DNA of 64,000 nt from Acanthacorydalis orientalis (Eukaryota > Arthropoda > Insecta > Megaloptera > Corydalidae): NCBI GenBank assembly GCA_034766995.1, contig CM068315.1, forward strand, positions 9,581,510 to 9,645,509, written 5' to 3'. Under the pieces are notes generated by a model that made no database searches, was not told the DNA's origin, and worked only from the letters and a program-made list of their open reading frames with translations. A program made the translations under genes and the position numbers. Each line of letters begins with the position of its first letter. Position 1 is the stretch's first letter. This document shows, piece by piece, positions 1 through 11,240 of this stretch.

Positions 1-558
1 ATGACTTCGGTTTGCGTTGTTAATTAGTACAAAAAATCGAAATAATCTATTTTATAGCATTTCTATAGTATTTGTTTTAATTCGTTTCATCTAAGTAAAC
101 AATTCATATTATGATAACTGTGAAAATTGAACCAAATTGAAATGTATGATGATTAAAACTTAAAAAAAAAAATTTTTAAATTCATTGTAATAAATAAAAT
201 TAGTCTAAAGAATGTATTATGTTATTCATTTGTATATTAAATATATGTAATAAATATTTTTTATTCTGAAATGGAAGATTAATAAGTGTCCATTGCTGTC
301 GACTGGGCATGGTTAATTGAAAATTTATCTAAAGTTTGTTGAATTCTCACTGCTTTTTTTCCTCGATAGATTTGTCTCTAGCAATTTATGGCATCGTCCA
401 CAATTCTTGCCACAATTAAACTTCGTTGTTCGTCAGGATCATCATCTAAAAATTTCTATTGCCTCTGATATTAATTGCATTCCTTTCGAAATGCGACTAG
501 TTGTTAATTTCTTCGAAAAATGAAAAAAAATTCCTTAACAACGCAAATTGAGGTCTTG

Positions 559-561
<3 letters not shown>

Positions 562-644
<83 letters not shown>
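562..644. repeat. (TA)n microsatellite, 83 bp
   Basis: This is an uninterrupted TA dinucleotide tract. It creates spurious Tyr-Ile frames on both strands. Confidence 0.97.
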
Positions 645-646
<2 letters not shown>

Positions 647-1256
647 AAGGAAAAGAGAGAAGTAGGCAGATATATACTTAATACAATCAAAACGTATAAA
701 TAGTTTTATATACCAATTCAACATTTTAGTACACTAGATATAGACAATTCATTATATAAAAAAACCTTTGGTAAATCGCACGTACCACAAATATTTGTCA
801 TTTCAATAAACGTCCCAATTAAGAAACTACAAAACAGGAATACTTAACTAAACAAATAAAACGCAAATAAGAGATAAACGGTTTAATCTTAATAAATGCA
901 ACGTAAGGAGAAAAAAGGCGTCTTCACATACAAATAAACCAACATACACATACACCGGAGAAACAACAATGCTGTACAGATATTTTGTATGTAAGTGCGC
1001 GGGTAATCTATGCCATGAGAGGAATTGAAATCCACGACCGAGTGTATTAAGGTATTCAGCAATAAAAACAAATTGCGGAAAGTCCGTAAAGTTTCGTGTA
1101 AAATTGTTATGCGAATTCAGAGCACAGTCTTGCAAATTTTATTGCTTCTGTAAATCTACGCGGTGAAATTTTACAGAACTTAATCAAAACTTACGATCAA
1201 CTTTGACTGACTTGTCCTAAATTACCGACTTGTTATAGAGTCATCTGTACATACTT

Positions 1257-1261
<5 letters not shown>

Positions 1262-1320
<59 letters not shown>

Positions 1321-1335
1321 TATATATGTGTGTGT
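1262..1335. repeat. (TA)n(TG)n compound microsatellite
   Basis: The TA tract runs to 1317. After a short GCG break it passes into a brief TG run at the 3' side. Confidence 0.95.
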
Positions 1336-1573
1336 TTAATATGAATCAAGGAAATATTTTCTCGTAAAAATGATTAAAGTTTCTTTTATTTTAGGATTTG
1401 TTGTTAATACAATTTTTTACATTAAATTAAAACTGGAAATAAAATATTACTTCAAAGTATTATTAGTGAAAAAAATATAATAAAAATAAAAGTAATAAAT
1501 ATATAGAGTTTGAATTCAATATTTGAATTTAGTAAGAAATTCAATAAATCGTGTATTTTAATTTTTATTGTGT

Positions 1574-1642
<69 letters not shown>
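1574..1642. repeat. (TA)n microsatellite
   Basis: TA tract with one phase slip near 1583. Confidence 0.95.
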
Positions 1643-1643
<1 letters not shown>

Positions 1644-2339
1644 TACTTAAAGTATATTGTGGACATATTTTGTTATAGAATACAGACATTTCTGTAATAG
1701 TTAATATTCTATATTTAATCGAAAACATGAATGTTTCGAATAAATAATATAATAAAAATTGCGTTATATCAAAAAGACATTTTTATAGATTATTTTCAAA
1801 TATTGAAAATGTAATATTCGTTCACAATTAAAGTTATATAGAAACACGTTTATACCTTCGTATATTGATATATTTGTTTATAATAAATTATATGATATTT
1901 TTCTCCTATATATGTGATAATTTATATATTGAAGAGTAAAATAAAACTATAAATAAAACTCATAAATCGTCATACAAAGTGTCGACCTTCATGACTTGAT
2001 ACTGAAATTTAACATTCAATAACATTTCTAATAAAATTGTTTTTAGAAATGTTCTGAGATTTATGTACCCGTATTGTTTATTGATGGTAGTATAAACTCT
2101 AAGTGATATTAAAATAGCACTATGTAGGAGGTAAAAACGTTTCATAATCAGTTAAGTAATACGAGATATTTATGTATGTAATGCTATGTAAACTTATAAC
2201 TAATTGGTATGTAACTTCACTGATTTTTTAAAAAAATTCTAATAATATGTATAATTTATTAAGTTATACACATCATTTACTAGTTATTGTTTTGTATAAA
2301 TCAGCTATCAAATACATAAATTTAATTTTTTTTTGTAAA

Positions 2340-3240
2340 ATGAATGAACATGAATATTGTGCAATGATCAAAGTCCTTACAAAGGAAATATTATTACAAC
2401 AGAAATTCACCAGCACTCGGTAAATAATTATTCTGATGCTGTTCCATTATCTTCCATCTTTTAGAAAAGGTGAAACTTTTGAGGCAGTGAAAAGATTCGA
2501 TCGAAGATTATCTTAAAAAAGTCAGTAGATTAATTAAAGTAATTAACTATGTACTGGTGAAGATTGTTGAAGAGTTATAAAATGATAACTCAAAAAAATG
2601 GGTGCATTGCTTAAAATCTTACCAGAAAATGTTTATTAATAAACGAAAATTAAAACATGAATATAGTTAAATGCTGTTGGGTGTCGAAAATGCTTGCAGA
2701 TCGAAACAAATGTGAATAGTTGGTTAAATTGAAGAGTTTTACACTGATTTGAATAGATTGTTTGTCAGGTTGCAACTGATCATGGCATTTGAATTCACTT
2801 CTATCGAGAGGTTAAATAATGAAACGTATAATAGGAGCACCGTGAAAGTTGAGTATCTGTTAATTTTAAAACTCATTCGAGTCAAGATTATGGACACTAC
2901 TTTTTTATTTTTTAAGATGTAGAACGAATTCTGGTAATTGATTACTTGCTGCACAAAACTACGGTTTCAAATATCTTTTATCTACAATTGAAAGAAATAC
3001 TAATTATAGGTATTATTGATAAAAATATCCTTTCATCAGGCTTGTCTAGTCTTTTAATAAAAATGCATTGGCTCACAAGTATTATTTTGGGGTGCAATAA
3101 ATGAATGTTGCTTCAAACATTTTAAATCTTGTTTAGTAATCTTCATATTTGATCTTTTCTGACTATTACCTTCTTCATAATCTGAAGAAAGCATTGAAAG
3201 GATGAAGTTTTGGAATTAATGTGAGCTAAAAGGTCGTTTA
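2340..3240 (+). pseudogene. Decayed mariner transposase remnant
   Basis: This is an old mariner (Tc1/mariner superfamily, DD34D type) transposase fossil on the plus strand, broken by many frameshifts and stops. Three blocks in different frames support it. WVSKMLADRNKCE from 2678 matches the linker before the catalytic core. KIMDTTF near 2883, then ILVIDYLLHKTT from 2928 after a shift, match the block of family members that reads roughly KVMATVFW...ILLIDYL. SDYYLLHNLKKALKG at 3158-3202 matches the region after the third catalytic Asp and is followed by a TGA. No terminal inverted repeats were identified. The blocks are in the correct order and spacing for one 330-350 residue transposase, so chance similarity is unlikely. 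It cannot encode an active enzyme. The subfamily cannot be assigned by eye. Confidence 0.75.
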
Positions 3241-3324
3241 AATACACTTATATATTAAGTAGACACATAAAATGGGGTTTTAACCACCTTAAAACACCGT
3301 TTCAAAAACTATATGAAATTTTGT

Positions 3325-4545
3325 GGATATTATATTTATATAGATAAAAAATAATTTCATTGTAAAATTTCCATAAAACAAATTTTTCTTCGTGTAGATC
3401 ATCTCCTCAGAACGCCGCTCTCCTCGCTACACTCTACAAGTAGCACGCTAACCGTTTCAATTTTTGATCATTTCTAATGTTTCACGAATCATCATGTTCG
3501 TCGATTCCAATGAAAGAGTATTCGGGCACGATCAGTTTTATGTTGGTCTCTCCAAATGTACCTCTAAGAAAGGTATTAAGTTTCAGTGTACATAAGAACA
3601 CAAATCAGCTACGAATGTCGTGTACACAGAAGTTTTAGAATTAGTTTACAATAAGATACAGTAAGTTTTCTTTTTAGTTTCACTGTTTTCACGATTTCAT
3701 TTAACCTTTTGAGTGCCAGTAGAAATTTTCATACATTCATGAAAAATGACAGAAAATTTTCAGCAAAAATGCATGGTTATAGGAAAAATATATTTCGATC
3801 AATGTTGAGTTAAAGTTAGTTAAATTTTTGGACAATAATAATAACATATTGACCTTAAGTTATTGCTAATAGAATTGAAAATAATTCGAAAGGTTTTACA
3901 AAAAAAATTAAATATAAAAAAATGAATTTCATGCTTATACTGTTCGGTCTTTTCGGAAAAAATATATCTCACGGAGGAATTTTTTTTGCAAGCATCAGTA
4001 TTGTAGAAATAAAGGTAAATGGTTGGTTGGTTTTTGGGGTTTCAAGGCGTTTCAACAGCGAAGGTCATTAGCGTCCAAAATGAAGTTAGAAGAATGGATA
4101 AAATAAAGAATGAAATTTAATTTAGTCGCGATAACTTTTTGCATATTTTGAATTGTAACATCGACACTGAATTCATCAATTTCGTTTAGTCGGCCATTTA
4201 GTCAGTTTCCATATACGGGGTTAAAATAAAACAGATAGAACGAATAAAAGAATGTATGCATTAGTTTTTGACGTCTTTTTTATGATGCAAAGATGATTTT
4301 TTTTATGTTATAGCACTTAGTAAACCGAGGAACGATATATCGCTCTTGGCACTCAAAGGGATAAAATTGAAAAATAAATTTCATTACACAATCTCTTTAT
4401 TTATTTTTTCATTTTTTATTTAAACATTGTTAACACTTAACGAGAGCAAAAGAAACGAGTGGGAGCAGAGCCCCCGAGTATCGGAGAGCGTAGTAAGGAG
4501 AAAGCATAGCCTCTTGATTTTTAAAAAATATTTTTTCCTCTCGAC
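3325..4545. repeat. Dispersed repeat family X, copy 1, with a nested piggyBac-like insertion
   Basis: The flanks of the piggyBac-like insert (3325-3704 and 4361-4545) align with the repeat at 13345-13885. Shared landmarks are AAAATTTCCATAAAAC near 3363, the ACGCTAACCGTTTC segment near 3447, a CAGAAGTTTTAGA segment near 3629, and the GAGTGGGAGCAGAGCCCC motif near 4457. Without the insert the copy is about 560 bp, like copy 2. No coding capacity is visible and the class is unknown. The right end contains a GC-rich motif that recurs at 16225-16290 and, inverted, near 38210-38265. Confidence 0.55.
3705..4360. mobile_element. piggyBac-like non-autonomous element (MITE), 656 bp
   Basis: The element begins CCTTTTGAGTGCCAG and ends TTGGCACTCAAAGGG, a terminal inverted repeat of the CCCTTT type used by piggyBac transposons. 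It is preceded by TTAA at 3701-3704, the canonical piggyBac target. The right flank reads ATAA at 4361-4364, one change from TTAA. The subterminal CGATATATCG near 4333 also resembles ends of this superfamily. There is no open frame for a transposase, so it is a non-autonomous derivative. It interrupts repeat family X and is therefore younger than it. Confidence 0.7.
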
Positions 4546-4579
4546 TTGCCTTGTCATTATGGAATATTTTTGATCTCAC

Positions 4580-4583
<4 letters not shown>

Positions 4584-4664
<81 letters not shown>

Positions 4665-4669
4665 GTATA
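4584..4669. repeat. (TA)n microsatellite with ACATA and GTGTA interruptions
   Basis: About 80 bp of TA repeats, ending in a short GTGTA variant. Confidence 0.95.
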
Positions 4670-4756
4670 ATTAATCATTACATTAAATATCTGAATCACA
4701 GTTATATGTTTCGTAGAGTAATAAGATAATGAAACGCCGAATTATTGAATGACTTA

Positions 4757-4758
4757 TT

Positions 4759-4813
<55 letters not shown>

Positions 4814-4845
4814 TATTAATTACAATAACTGAGTTGAGAAAATTA
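4757..4845. repeat. Direct repeat with internal (TA)n, copy 1
   Basis: TTATTTGCATATA leads into a TA tract (4762-4812), followed by ACTATTAATTACAATAA and TGAGTTGAGAAAATTATT. The same left and right flanks with a TA tract between them occur at 5757-5848. The two copies bracket the Dpr exon. Confidence 0.8.
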
Positions 4846-5023
4846 TTGTAAATGTTCTTTCATATTTACATTTGACTTATCGAAGCTTTTTCTAGCTTCG
4901 AAAGATTTATTTCGAAGACAAATATTGATATTCGTCTAAATATCTGTCCATTTCGAACGAGTTATCAATAATTTACACTAAATGTGTCTACATTAGGAAA
5001 AATATGTTCCAAATGGAACTCAC

Positions 5024-5244
5024 CGTTCTGTCTCCAGGATGCTTAACGCGGCACTTAAGTATTGTTGACTGGCCGACGATGGCGGTGACGTTGCGCGGTC
5101 CAATGTCGTCGAAGTACGGCCTCTCGTGTGGCGTCTTCAACGTGTCAGTGAAGCGTGGTTTCGCCTGCTCGGGCGAGACGCCCACCAGGGTGCCGCCTCC
5201 ACCCGCTGACACGGCGACCGCAGCTGCCGACGCCACAGCACCCG
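5024..5244 (-). CDS. Internal exon of a Dpr-family immunoglobulin cell-surface protein
   Basis: On the minus strand the exon follows a pyrimidine-rich acceptor (TTATTTTTCCGCAG) and ends at a GTGAGT donor (complement of 5018-5023). It holds two bases of a split codon and 73 full codons. Residues 1-18 are Ala/Val/Ser/Gly-rich low complexity. From about residue 41 it reads RPYFDDIGPRNVTAIVGQS and then LKCRVKHPGDRT. This is the start of the first Ig domain of Dpr proteins: the PYFD entry, the NVTA..GQ A/B-strand region and the B-strand Cys in LKCRV. In relatives the next exon would begin VSW, with the core Trp. Dpr proteins are neuronal surface Ig proteins that bind DIP partners in synaptic wiring. 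No signal peptide, second Cys, second Ig domain or membrane anchor lies in this window, so the gene is partial. A start codon inside this exon is not expected. The family is well supported; which paralogue is unclear. Confidence 0.82.
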
Positions 5245-5538
5245 CTGCGGAAAAATAACAAGCATTATTCGAAGGACCGATGGTGTTGACCTTCGTGTGG
5301 TGATGCGCGTCCCAGTTTTTTTTTTACTCTATCTCGACTCTTTTTTTCTCTCTCTACATGTGTGCGTGTGTGTAAAATCGTAGATGTTTCTGAATGTCTT
5401 TCTGATGTTCGCTTTATGTGAAAATGTAAATTATGATTTGCTGTGTTGTCGTGTTTGCATGATATGATTTCTTCGTAAGCGGATGGAAAATGTTTATTTT
5501 TGTCATATATGTATATAGCATATATGTTTATATATAAG

Positions 5539-5541
<3 letters not shown>

Positions 5542-5593
<52 letters not shown>
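5542..5593. repeat. (TA)n microsatellite
   Basis: Uninterrupted TA tract about 300 bp upstream of the Dpr exon acceptor. Confidence 0.95.
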
Positions 5594-5595
<2 letters not shown>

Positions 5596-5756
5596 TTATG
5601 TACACAGAACAACGGAAATAAAGTTGTAGACAAGTGACTTAGTTACATTATTTTAGAATATTTAGAAGAAAATTGTGAAATCTTTGAGGTAGTTGTTTTC
5701 TTAGTAAAAAAACTTCTAAATTTATAGTCATAAAAAAACTGTTTTAGAAATTCCAT

Positions 5757-5762
5757 ATTATT

Positions 5763-5813
<51 letters not shown>

Positions 5814-5848
5814 CTATTAATTACAATAAATGAGTTGAGAAAATTATT
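5757..5848. repeat. Direct repeat with internal (TA)n, copy 2
   Basis: Same flanks as 4757-4845: TTATTTGCATATA on the left, and ACTATTAATTACAATAA followed by TGAGTTGAGAAAATTATT on the right, with TA between (5766-5812). The right flank differs from copy 1 by a single base. Confidence 0.8.
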
Positions 5849-6384
5849 ATTTTTATTTGATAATTCCGAAACATTAAATTTGTACGCGTTTATCCTTAAT
5901 ATTTATAGAATAAATGAATTATGGTTCTTTATTAACATGATACCTTAGTACAGTACAATTTGTCAATTAACAATTTTTATTGAATAAAAATAAATGTATT
6001 TAGGAATTACAATTACATTTCAGGGAAACCCATGAGTGTCATTAAATTCCTAAATAATAAAATTATATTAATTTAGCGTTATTCAATATTAAAATGACTT
6101 TATGATTTTCTGTTAAAAATAATAAGCCATTAAGCTGTCGATGTCATGCTAAACTTAAAATGTCTGTCTTATATGACCGTTATAAGTCCGCGTTTTTTTA
6201 AAATATATTAATAAGCGGTTGGATGGACATTTTATAATTTTTTAGTCTCGATAAATTAATAATTGATTTAATTAATTTTTCTTTGTATAAAGCATATAAC
6301 CATACTGCAAATAAGAATTTTAGTGAAACTATAAAAGAACTCTAATAATTTTATAGATAAGTACTATATTACTTAAGATAACTA

Positions 6385-6386
<2 letters not shown>

Positions 6387-6442
<56 letters not shown>
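6387..6442. repeat. (TA)n microsatellite
   Basis: Uninterrupted TA tract. Confidence 0.95.
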
Positions 6443-6446
<4 letters not shown>

Positions 6447-6820
6447 ATTTTGTTAAAACATTGCGGACTAATTATAGAAATGATTTATAAAGCAAACTCT
6501 AAATACTAGACTTAAATGATAATTGAGTGATATGAATATTATTATCTTCCGTAATCATGATTGAATTTGATTCTTAATCAATCTGTTTCAGTTGAAGTAT
6601 AATAGTTTCCCGTTAATCTGATATTTCAATAAGAATGATTATGATTTTTGATAGCTAGTTAAAATAAATAAATAAATAATATATTACTATATATTAAAAT
6701 TTATGTATAACTAAATTGTAATATCGAATTTTTCCATTAAAATTAAAACATTAAACGTTGATACTTTATGAACCTAATTTATTTAAGATAATATTTGTTA
6801 TATATAAAATTCGAAGACTT

Positions 6821-6828
<8 letters not shown>

Positions 6829-6864
<36 letters not shown>
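6829..6864. repeat. (TA)n microsatellite
   Basis: Short TA tract, preceded by TACATACA and followed by a brief GAGAGAGA run. Confidence 0.9.
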
Positions 6865-6867
<3 letters not shown>

Positions 6868-7039
6868 AGAGAAAGAGAGAGAAATATTTTTTAATTAAAA
6901 TTTTTGAAAACATATTTAATGTAAATATTTGTATACATATTTCTGAAAAATTAGCTGGCAAAAAACATCACGTTGATGTAAATATAAAAAGGACATGAAT
7001 TTTACAATAAATACGAATTACAAGTAAATTCTTTAATGT

Positions 7040-7500
7040 AGTAGTCGATGTTCTTTGTTGTCACAAAGAAAGGTCGATACGTTTTTGTCGGTAACGTTTT
7101 ATCATCCGTTCACTCGACTATTTGATTTTTGAAAGGATTCAAAAGAGAGAAAAATGTCATGAAAGCGACGGCGTTAGCGAAAACACCATCGTGTTTCAGA
7201 ATGCCGTACCATCACCATCATCACTTCTATTCTAAAATACGTCTGTCTCTCCATGACAAGAGTTGTAACGATAAGAAATGACGAACATCGACGATCGTTT
7301 GTCCGTGAATCTCCTTACATCTTCCCCGCAACCCGAGTTCGGATCAAAGATGGACATGCAAAGAGGCCGCAGATAGCGCGGTATGGAACGAAAATGATGC
7401 AGAGGTGGTTTTGTGGCGACCTCGCGTATTCATTGATTGAATGTTACTCCCTCTGAAAAGGATATTTTACTTCCTAGACACCCGCCAACCACTTCGTCTT
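7040..7500. other. GC-richer unique island, candidate regulatory sequence
   Basis: Base composition shifts sharply from the surrounding AT-rich DNA, with CG-containing words such as GCGACGGCG and CAAAGAGGCCGCAGATAGCGCGG. The 67-codon frame at 7253-7456 has no known domain and no splice context. A non-coding intronic element is as likely as an unrecognised exon. Confidence 0.35.
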
Positions 7501-7647
7501 CATTGCTTATTTGTTAATAGTGCAGACTTGACGATTCTTGTGAACAGGAAGAACTTTACATTGAAATAGGTCAAGGGAAATCTATTAATTCACAAATATA
7601 TGAACATCATACACTCTTTTTTACACACACATACATAAATACAAACA

Positions 7648-7651
<4 letters not shown>

Positions 7652-7716
<65 letters not shown>

Positions 7717-7741
7717 ATGTATGTGTGTATGTATGTATGTT
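7652..7741. repeat. (TA)n(TATG)n compound microsatellite
   Basis: TA tract to 7708, then TGTATG-type repeats to 7741. Confidence 0.95.
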
Positions 7742-8705
7742 TGCATTATAAGTGCTTTTGACTCTATTTCTAAAGTCCGAAAAATATTATGGTTTTAGTG
7801 AACATAGAATAATTAAGTATTGGAATCGTTTTGTCAAGAAAAAAATCGAGACTCATGGTTTCTCTTTCAATACGATAAATAACAAAAATAAAAATGTCGA
7901 ACTCAATTTGAATAAAAAATTAGAAAAAATGAGAAAAAATACAATTAGAAAACATATTTTATTGCAACGAGTTTATAATAAGTGCCTTTATTTCATAAAT
8001 AAATGAAATTTGAAATAGACCTATCATTTAACTCACATGAAAACATTTTGCAGAAATAGATATTCATTGTGTATGTTTAAATAAGTATTCATTCAGACTA
8101 TATAGAAAAAGTTATGTTTTATATTTTGAAAATAACTTGCCTCCTATCATTTCTATTTTTTTTTTGTATGAATTAATACAAAATATAATTCGAATAAAAG
8201 GTATGGAAAATATTATAAAATAAAAAATCTATTTTTAATATTACTTTTATTCATCAGAATTGTTTTTTTTTATTGAATATACAATAATCGAAATATAGAT
8301 AACTTTAATATTTTGTACAGGGAAAAAACATTCGAAGACTTTATAATTTCGTTTAATAACGTTTCGGTAATTTTTTGGGTCACGGAAGAACTTCCTATAT
8401 ATGGTGCCCTTCACTTTTTTATATTATATGAACGTTAGACAAAAGTTACAGAATTATATTTAATGAGTTTTGTGGAACGTATATAAAAGATATTCGTGTT
8501 TGTAGACAAAGCATTAGAAGTTCGTAGACTGATTGTGACCGCGTGTGCGGAACTAGATGAAAGTTTCTCTTTTCAGGAAATTGTTAAGTAGGCGGATTAT
8601 GGATAATGGTGATGTCATTTACATGAAGTTTCATATTACTTTGTATTTACTTAAGATGCGTTTAAATGTTTCCTTACTATGTCTTTTTCTGTTCATACAT
8701 AGATA
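7742..8705. other. AT-rich stretch without a recognisable gene
   Basis: The 84-codon frame at 7752-8006 is Lys/Asn-rich, as expected by chance in AT-rich DNA, and matches no family I know. Nothing else is seen. Confidence 0.5.
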
Positions 8706-8733
8706 CATATACACACACAACGTACACACACAC

Positions 8734-8787
<54 letters not shown>

Positions 8788-8799
8788 GTGTGTGTGTGT
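8706..8799. repeat. (CA)n(TA)n(TG)n compound microsatellite
   Basis: CA-type repeats pass into TA and then into TG repeats, a near-symmetrical arrangement. Confidence 0.9.
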
Positions 8800-8925
8800 C
8801 ATCAGCAGCAACATCATCAGCCTCTGTCAAGCTACTATTGGGTAAAGGCCTCTTCTATGATTTTCCATTGTGTATGATTGATTGCCTCTCTTTTCCACCT
8901 CATGAAAGGTCTAAGATCATGACTC
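8800..8925. mobile_element. Possible non-LTR retrotransposon (RTE-like) fragment
   Basis: The segment CAGCCTCTGTCAAGC ... TATTGGGTAAAGGCCTCTTC ... TTTCCACCTCATGAAAGG resembles the conserved 'ACTGCTGG.CAAAGGCCTC' tail segment of arthropod RTE-type elements. That family assignment is from memory of the motif. There is no open reading frame and the fragment is bounded on both sides by microsatellites. Confidence 0.35.
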
Positions 8926-8927
8926 AA

Positions 8928-8928
<1 letters not shown>

Positions 8929-9015
<87 letters not shown>

Positions 9016-9016
9016 A

Positions 9017-9048
<32 letters not shown>

Positions 9049-9067
9049 ATATATATATATATATATA
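8929..9067. repeat. Compound (TA)n/(TG)n microsatellite, 139 bp
   Basis: Three TA blocks are separated by two copies of a TGTGTGTGTATG insert, suggesting internal duplication of a TA-TG unit. Confidence 0.95.
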
Positions 9068-10089
9068 CCCATATAAGTAAGTAAACAAATGTAAAAATAT
9101 GTAAAAGTAAATGCGTAAATTTATTGTACAATATAAAATTTATTGCTAGTAAAATATTTTTATATTTTTGAATAAAAATACGTTAAAGTTCCGGTTGATA
9201 AAATTTATTGTCAACTATTTTGTTTACTTACATTATAAAGTTTCGTTATTTGTCAAAATACAATGCTAACATTAGCTAAATTTACTTTCACTAATTATTT
9301 CCATTTTAATCAAACATAAAATAAATTCTTTTCTTGTCAAAAATGTTAAATAATGACTTTTGATTATTTTTGTTCCTTTCATATGCTCATTTTTTTGGCA
9401 ATGCTGCCATTTTTAGAGAGCTGATATTATAGAAAAATCTGAGATTTACCTGCAAAGAGATTTTTCTGTAGATAAGATAAAGATTTTCAAGTACCTTTGC
9501 TCTCTGAGCGTGGTTAATAATTATTCATTGAAGATTTTTTAGTCATAAAAAATATCGTGGTTTGCGGAATGATAAAATAATTATTTTATGGAATTTTATT
9601 AATTTCTTTCGGGTTAAAAACAAAAGTGTTGTGTGTGAACTAAAGCTGATACGTGCTGTAAACTTCAATTTGAATTAAAAATAAATTAGTGGACAGATTA
9701 AATGCTAGTCATTAAACTATATTTAATTTAATTTTAGAATGCATTCATAGTAATGTCTTAATTATTATTATTTTTTTACTAACAATAAACCTGACTGATT
9801 AGTTAATTTTATAAAAAATTACTAGTGTATACACAAGAAGAAAATGTATAGAAAATATTTTCAAGTTTCTTTTTCAAATTCTGTAACATTATTTAATTTC
9901 CATCTTTACTTTTTTGTTGAATGATATTAGGATTTAAAAATATGTAATAATATCTCCTGATTTATCAAAAAAAAACTATATTTAAAATTTATATTTACAC
10001 AGTTAAATATATACATTAGTAATTTTATTAATATCAATTATAAAAGAATAAAGGAACAAGTGTTGTCTTATTTTTCCAACAAGCATTTA
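9068..10089. other. AT-rich stretch without a recognisable gene
   Basis: Unique AT-rich sequence. No frame with coding character, no repeat structure seen. Confidence 0.5.
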
Positions 10090-10500
10090 AAGACCAAAAA
10101 TAATTACCCGCGTTGAACTACAGCCTGGTAAAGAACACGTCGCTGAGGGAAAAAGTATGGTACGATTTTTTTTTCATAATCACGACTCAAACGACGCACG
10201 TAACTTGAAAATCGCGAGCTGACTTATCACGAGTTTCAGTAAGACAAGTGTAATTAATTGGCGTATTTAAATGAAACAGCACGCGCTTCTACAAATACTC
10301 AACATATAAATTAAATTTAATGCCTAATGAACACGTTCCAGTTGAGTAACATATAAGCGTGTTTCGTTCGATTTGAATACGTTTCATAATGCGGCACGGA
10401 GGAGGCAGTACGACGAAATTTATGCAAACAGAGAATAACAGTGTTTATAATACATAAGGAAATATTTCAAGCATGCGTGAATGGCGTATAATGACAACTG
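10090..10500. other. GC-richer unique island, candidate regulatory sequence
   Basis: Composition rises above the surroundings, with CG-containing words (CCCGCG, ACGTCGCTGAGG, GCGGCACGGAGGAGG). No frame with coding character. The palindrome TACACGTGTA, which contains an E-box, lies about 40 bp beyond it near 10537. Confidence 0.3.
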
Positions 10501-10689
10501 TATCAAACTCTTATTTATATAAATATATTTATTTTGTACACGTGTACGTGTGTCAGACGTTTCTCAAGAATACTGTAACCTTTGAATCAAGATGGATGGG
10601 TGGTGAATCAATTTATTTTATATCCGATAAAATATATTTCATTACTTCTTAGAAACACATTCATGCATATTTATTTACATAGTATATAC

Positions 10690-10693
<4 letters not shown>

Positions 10694-10727
<34 letters not shown>
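10694..10727. repeat. (TA)n microsatellite
   Basis: Short TA tract preceded by ACATGTGTA. Confidence 0.9.
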
Positions 10728-10729
<2 letters not shown>

Positions 10730-11104
10730 TGTATTTCATATATTTTTATATCAAGTAACCACAAACATAATAGAAGATAATGTAGAAATCAGATTTTGGA
10801 ATTAGGACATTAAATTTAATAGATTCTTTATCACTCATATATTTAAACGATTACTAGATAAAAAATGATGTATTGTATAATACAAAAACAGAAAGTACTC
10901 GATAATGATATTTTAAGTGATTTTTTATTCAGGAGTTTAATAAAATTAGAATTTTCATTATGATTGTTTTTTATTAAAGAAGCAAAATATGGCTTTATTT
11001 AAATTATATTAGAATGACTATATAAATATGCCCTTGTATGTCAAAAATTATTGAATTACAAAAAAATGTTGATAAATACGAATGTGAAATCAGATCCAGA
11101 TATT

Positions 11105-11240
11105 TCACTGTTTTAGTTTTCTGAAGATGATAAGCATGGTCATCGAAACGTGAATAAACAAAAACCAATAATGATTTATTGAACATTTTTAACCAGAAAA
11201 AATTGTGACTTATGGGATGAAAAAACAATTCGTGTATGTC
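11105..11240. repeat. Inverted-repeat family Y, partial copy
   Basis: The segment CAATAATGATTTATTGAAC near 11166, followed by CCAGAAAAAATTGTGACTTA, matches the right arm of the copies at 18937-19122 and 30088-30335. The preceding GATGATAAGCATGGTCATCG corresponds to the loop of the 30.1-kb copy. Confidence 0.55.

Larger units (their letters stand above)
1..2339. other. AT-rich non-coding stretch, probable intron
   Basis: No gene is visible. The stretch is unique AT-rich sequence broken by three long (TA)n tracts, listed separately. A minus-strand open frame at 848-1135 has no recognisable domain and no splice context. If the Dpr exon at 5024-5244 belongs to a gene continuing leftwards on the minus strand, this is intron downstream of that exon. 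Confidence 0.5.
5245..7039. other. Probable upstream intron of the Dpr gene
   Basis: No exon is recognisable. The stretch holds four TA tracts and otherwise AT-rich unique sequence. The Dpr acceptor sits at its left edge, with the branch and pyrimidine-tract region near 5245-5275. Confidence 0.5.

Noticed and set aside
848..1135. 95-codon minus-strand frame downstream of the Dpr exon
   Set aside because: It was considered as a further Dpr exon, but there is no VSW core, no second Cys with the YxC motif and no acceptor at its left edge.
5004..5258. 84-codon plus-strand frame opposite the Dpr exon
   Set aside because: It is a shadow of the minus-strand exon; the minus strand has both splice sites and the family motifs.
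7752..8006. 84-codon Lys/Asn-rich frame
   Set aside because: Composition is that of AT-rich non-coding DNA, no recognisable domain, no ATG start and no splice signals.
497..9131. Tyr-Ile-rich small proteins over TA tracts
   Set aside because: They are translations of (TA)n microsatellites on either strand; the same holds for similar frames throughout the first 40 kb.
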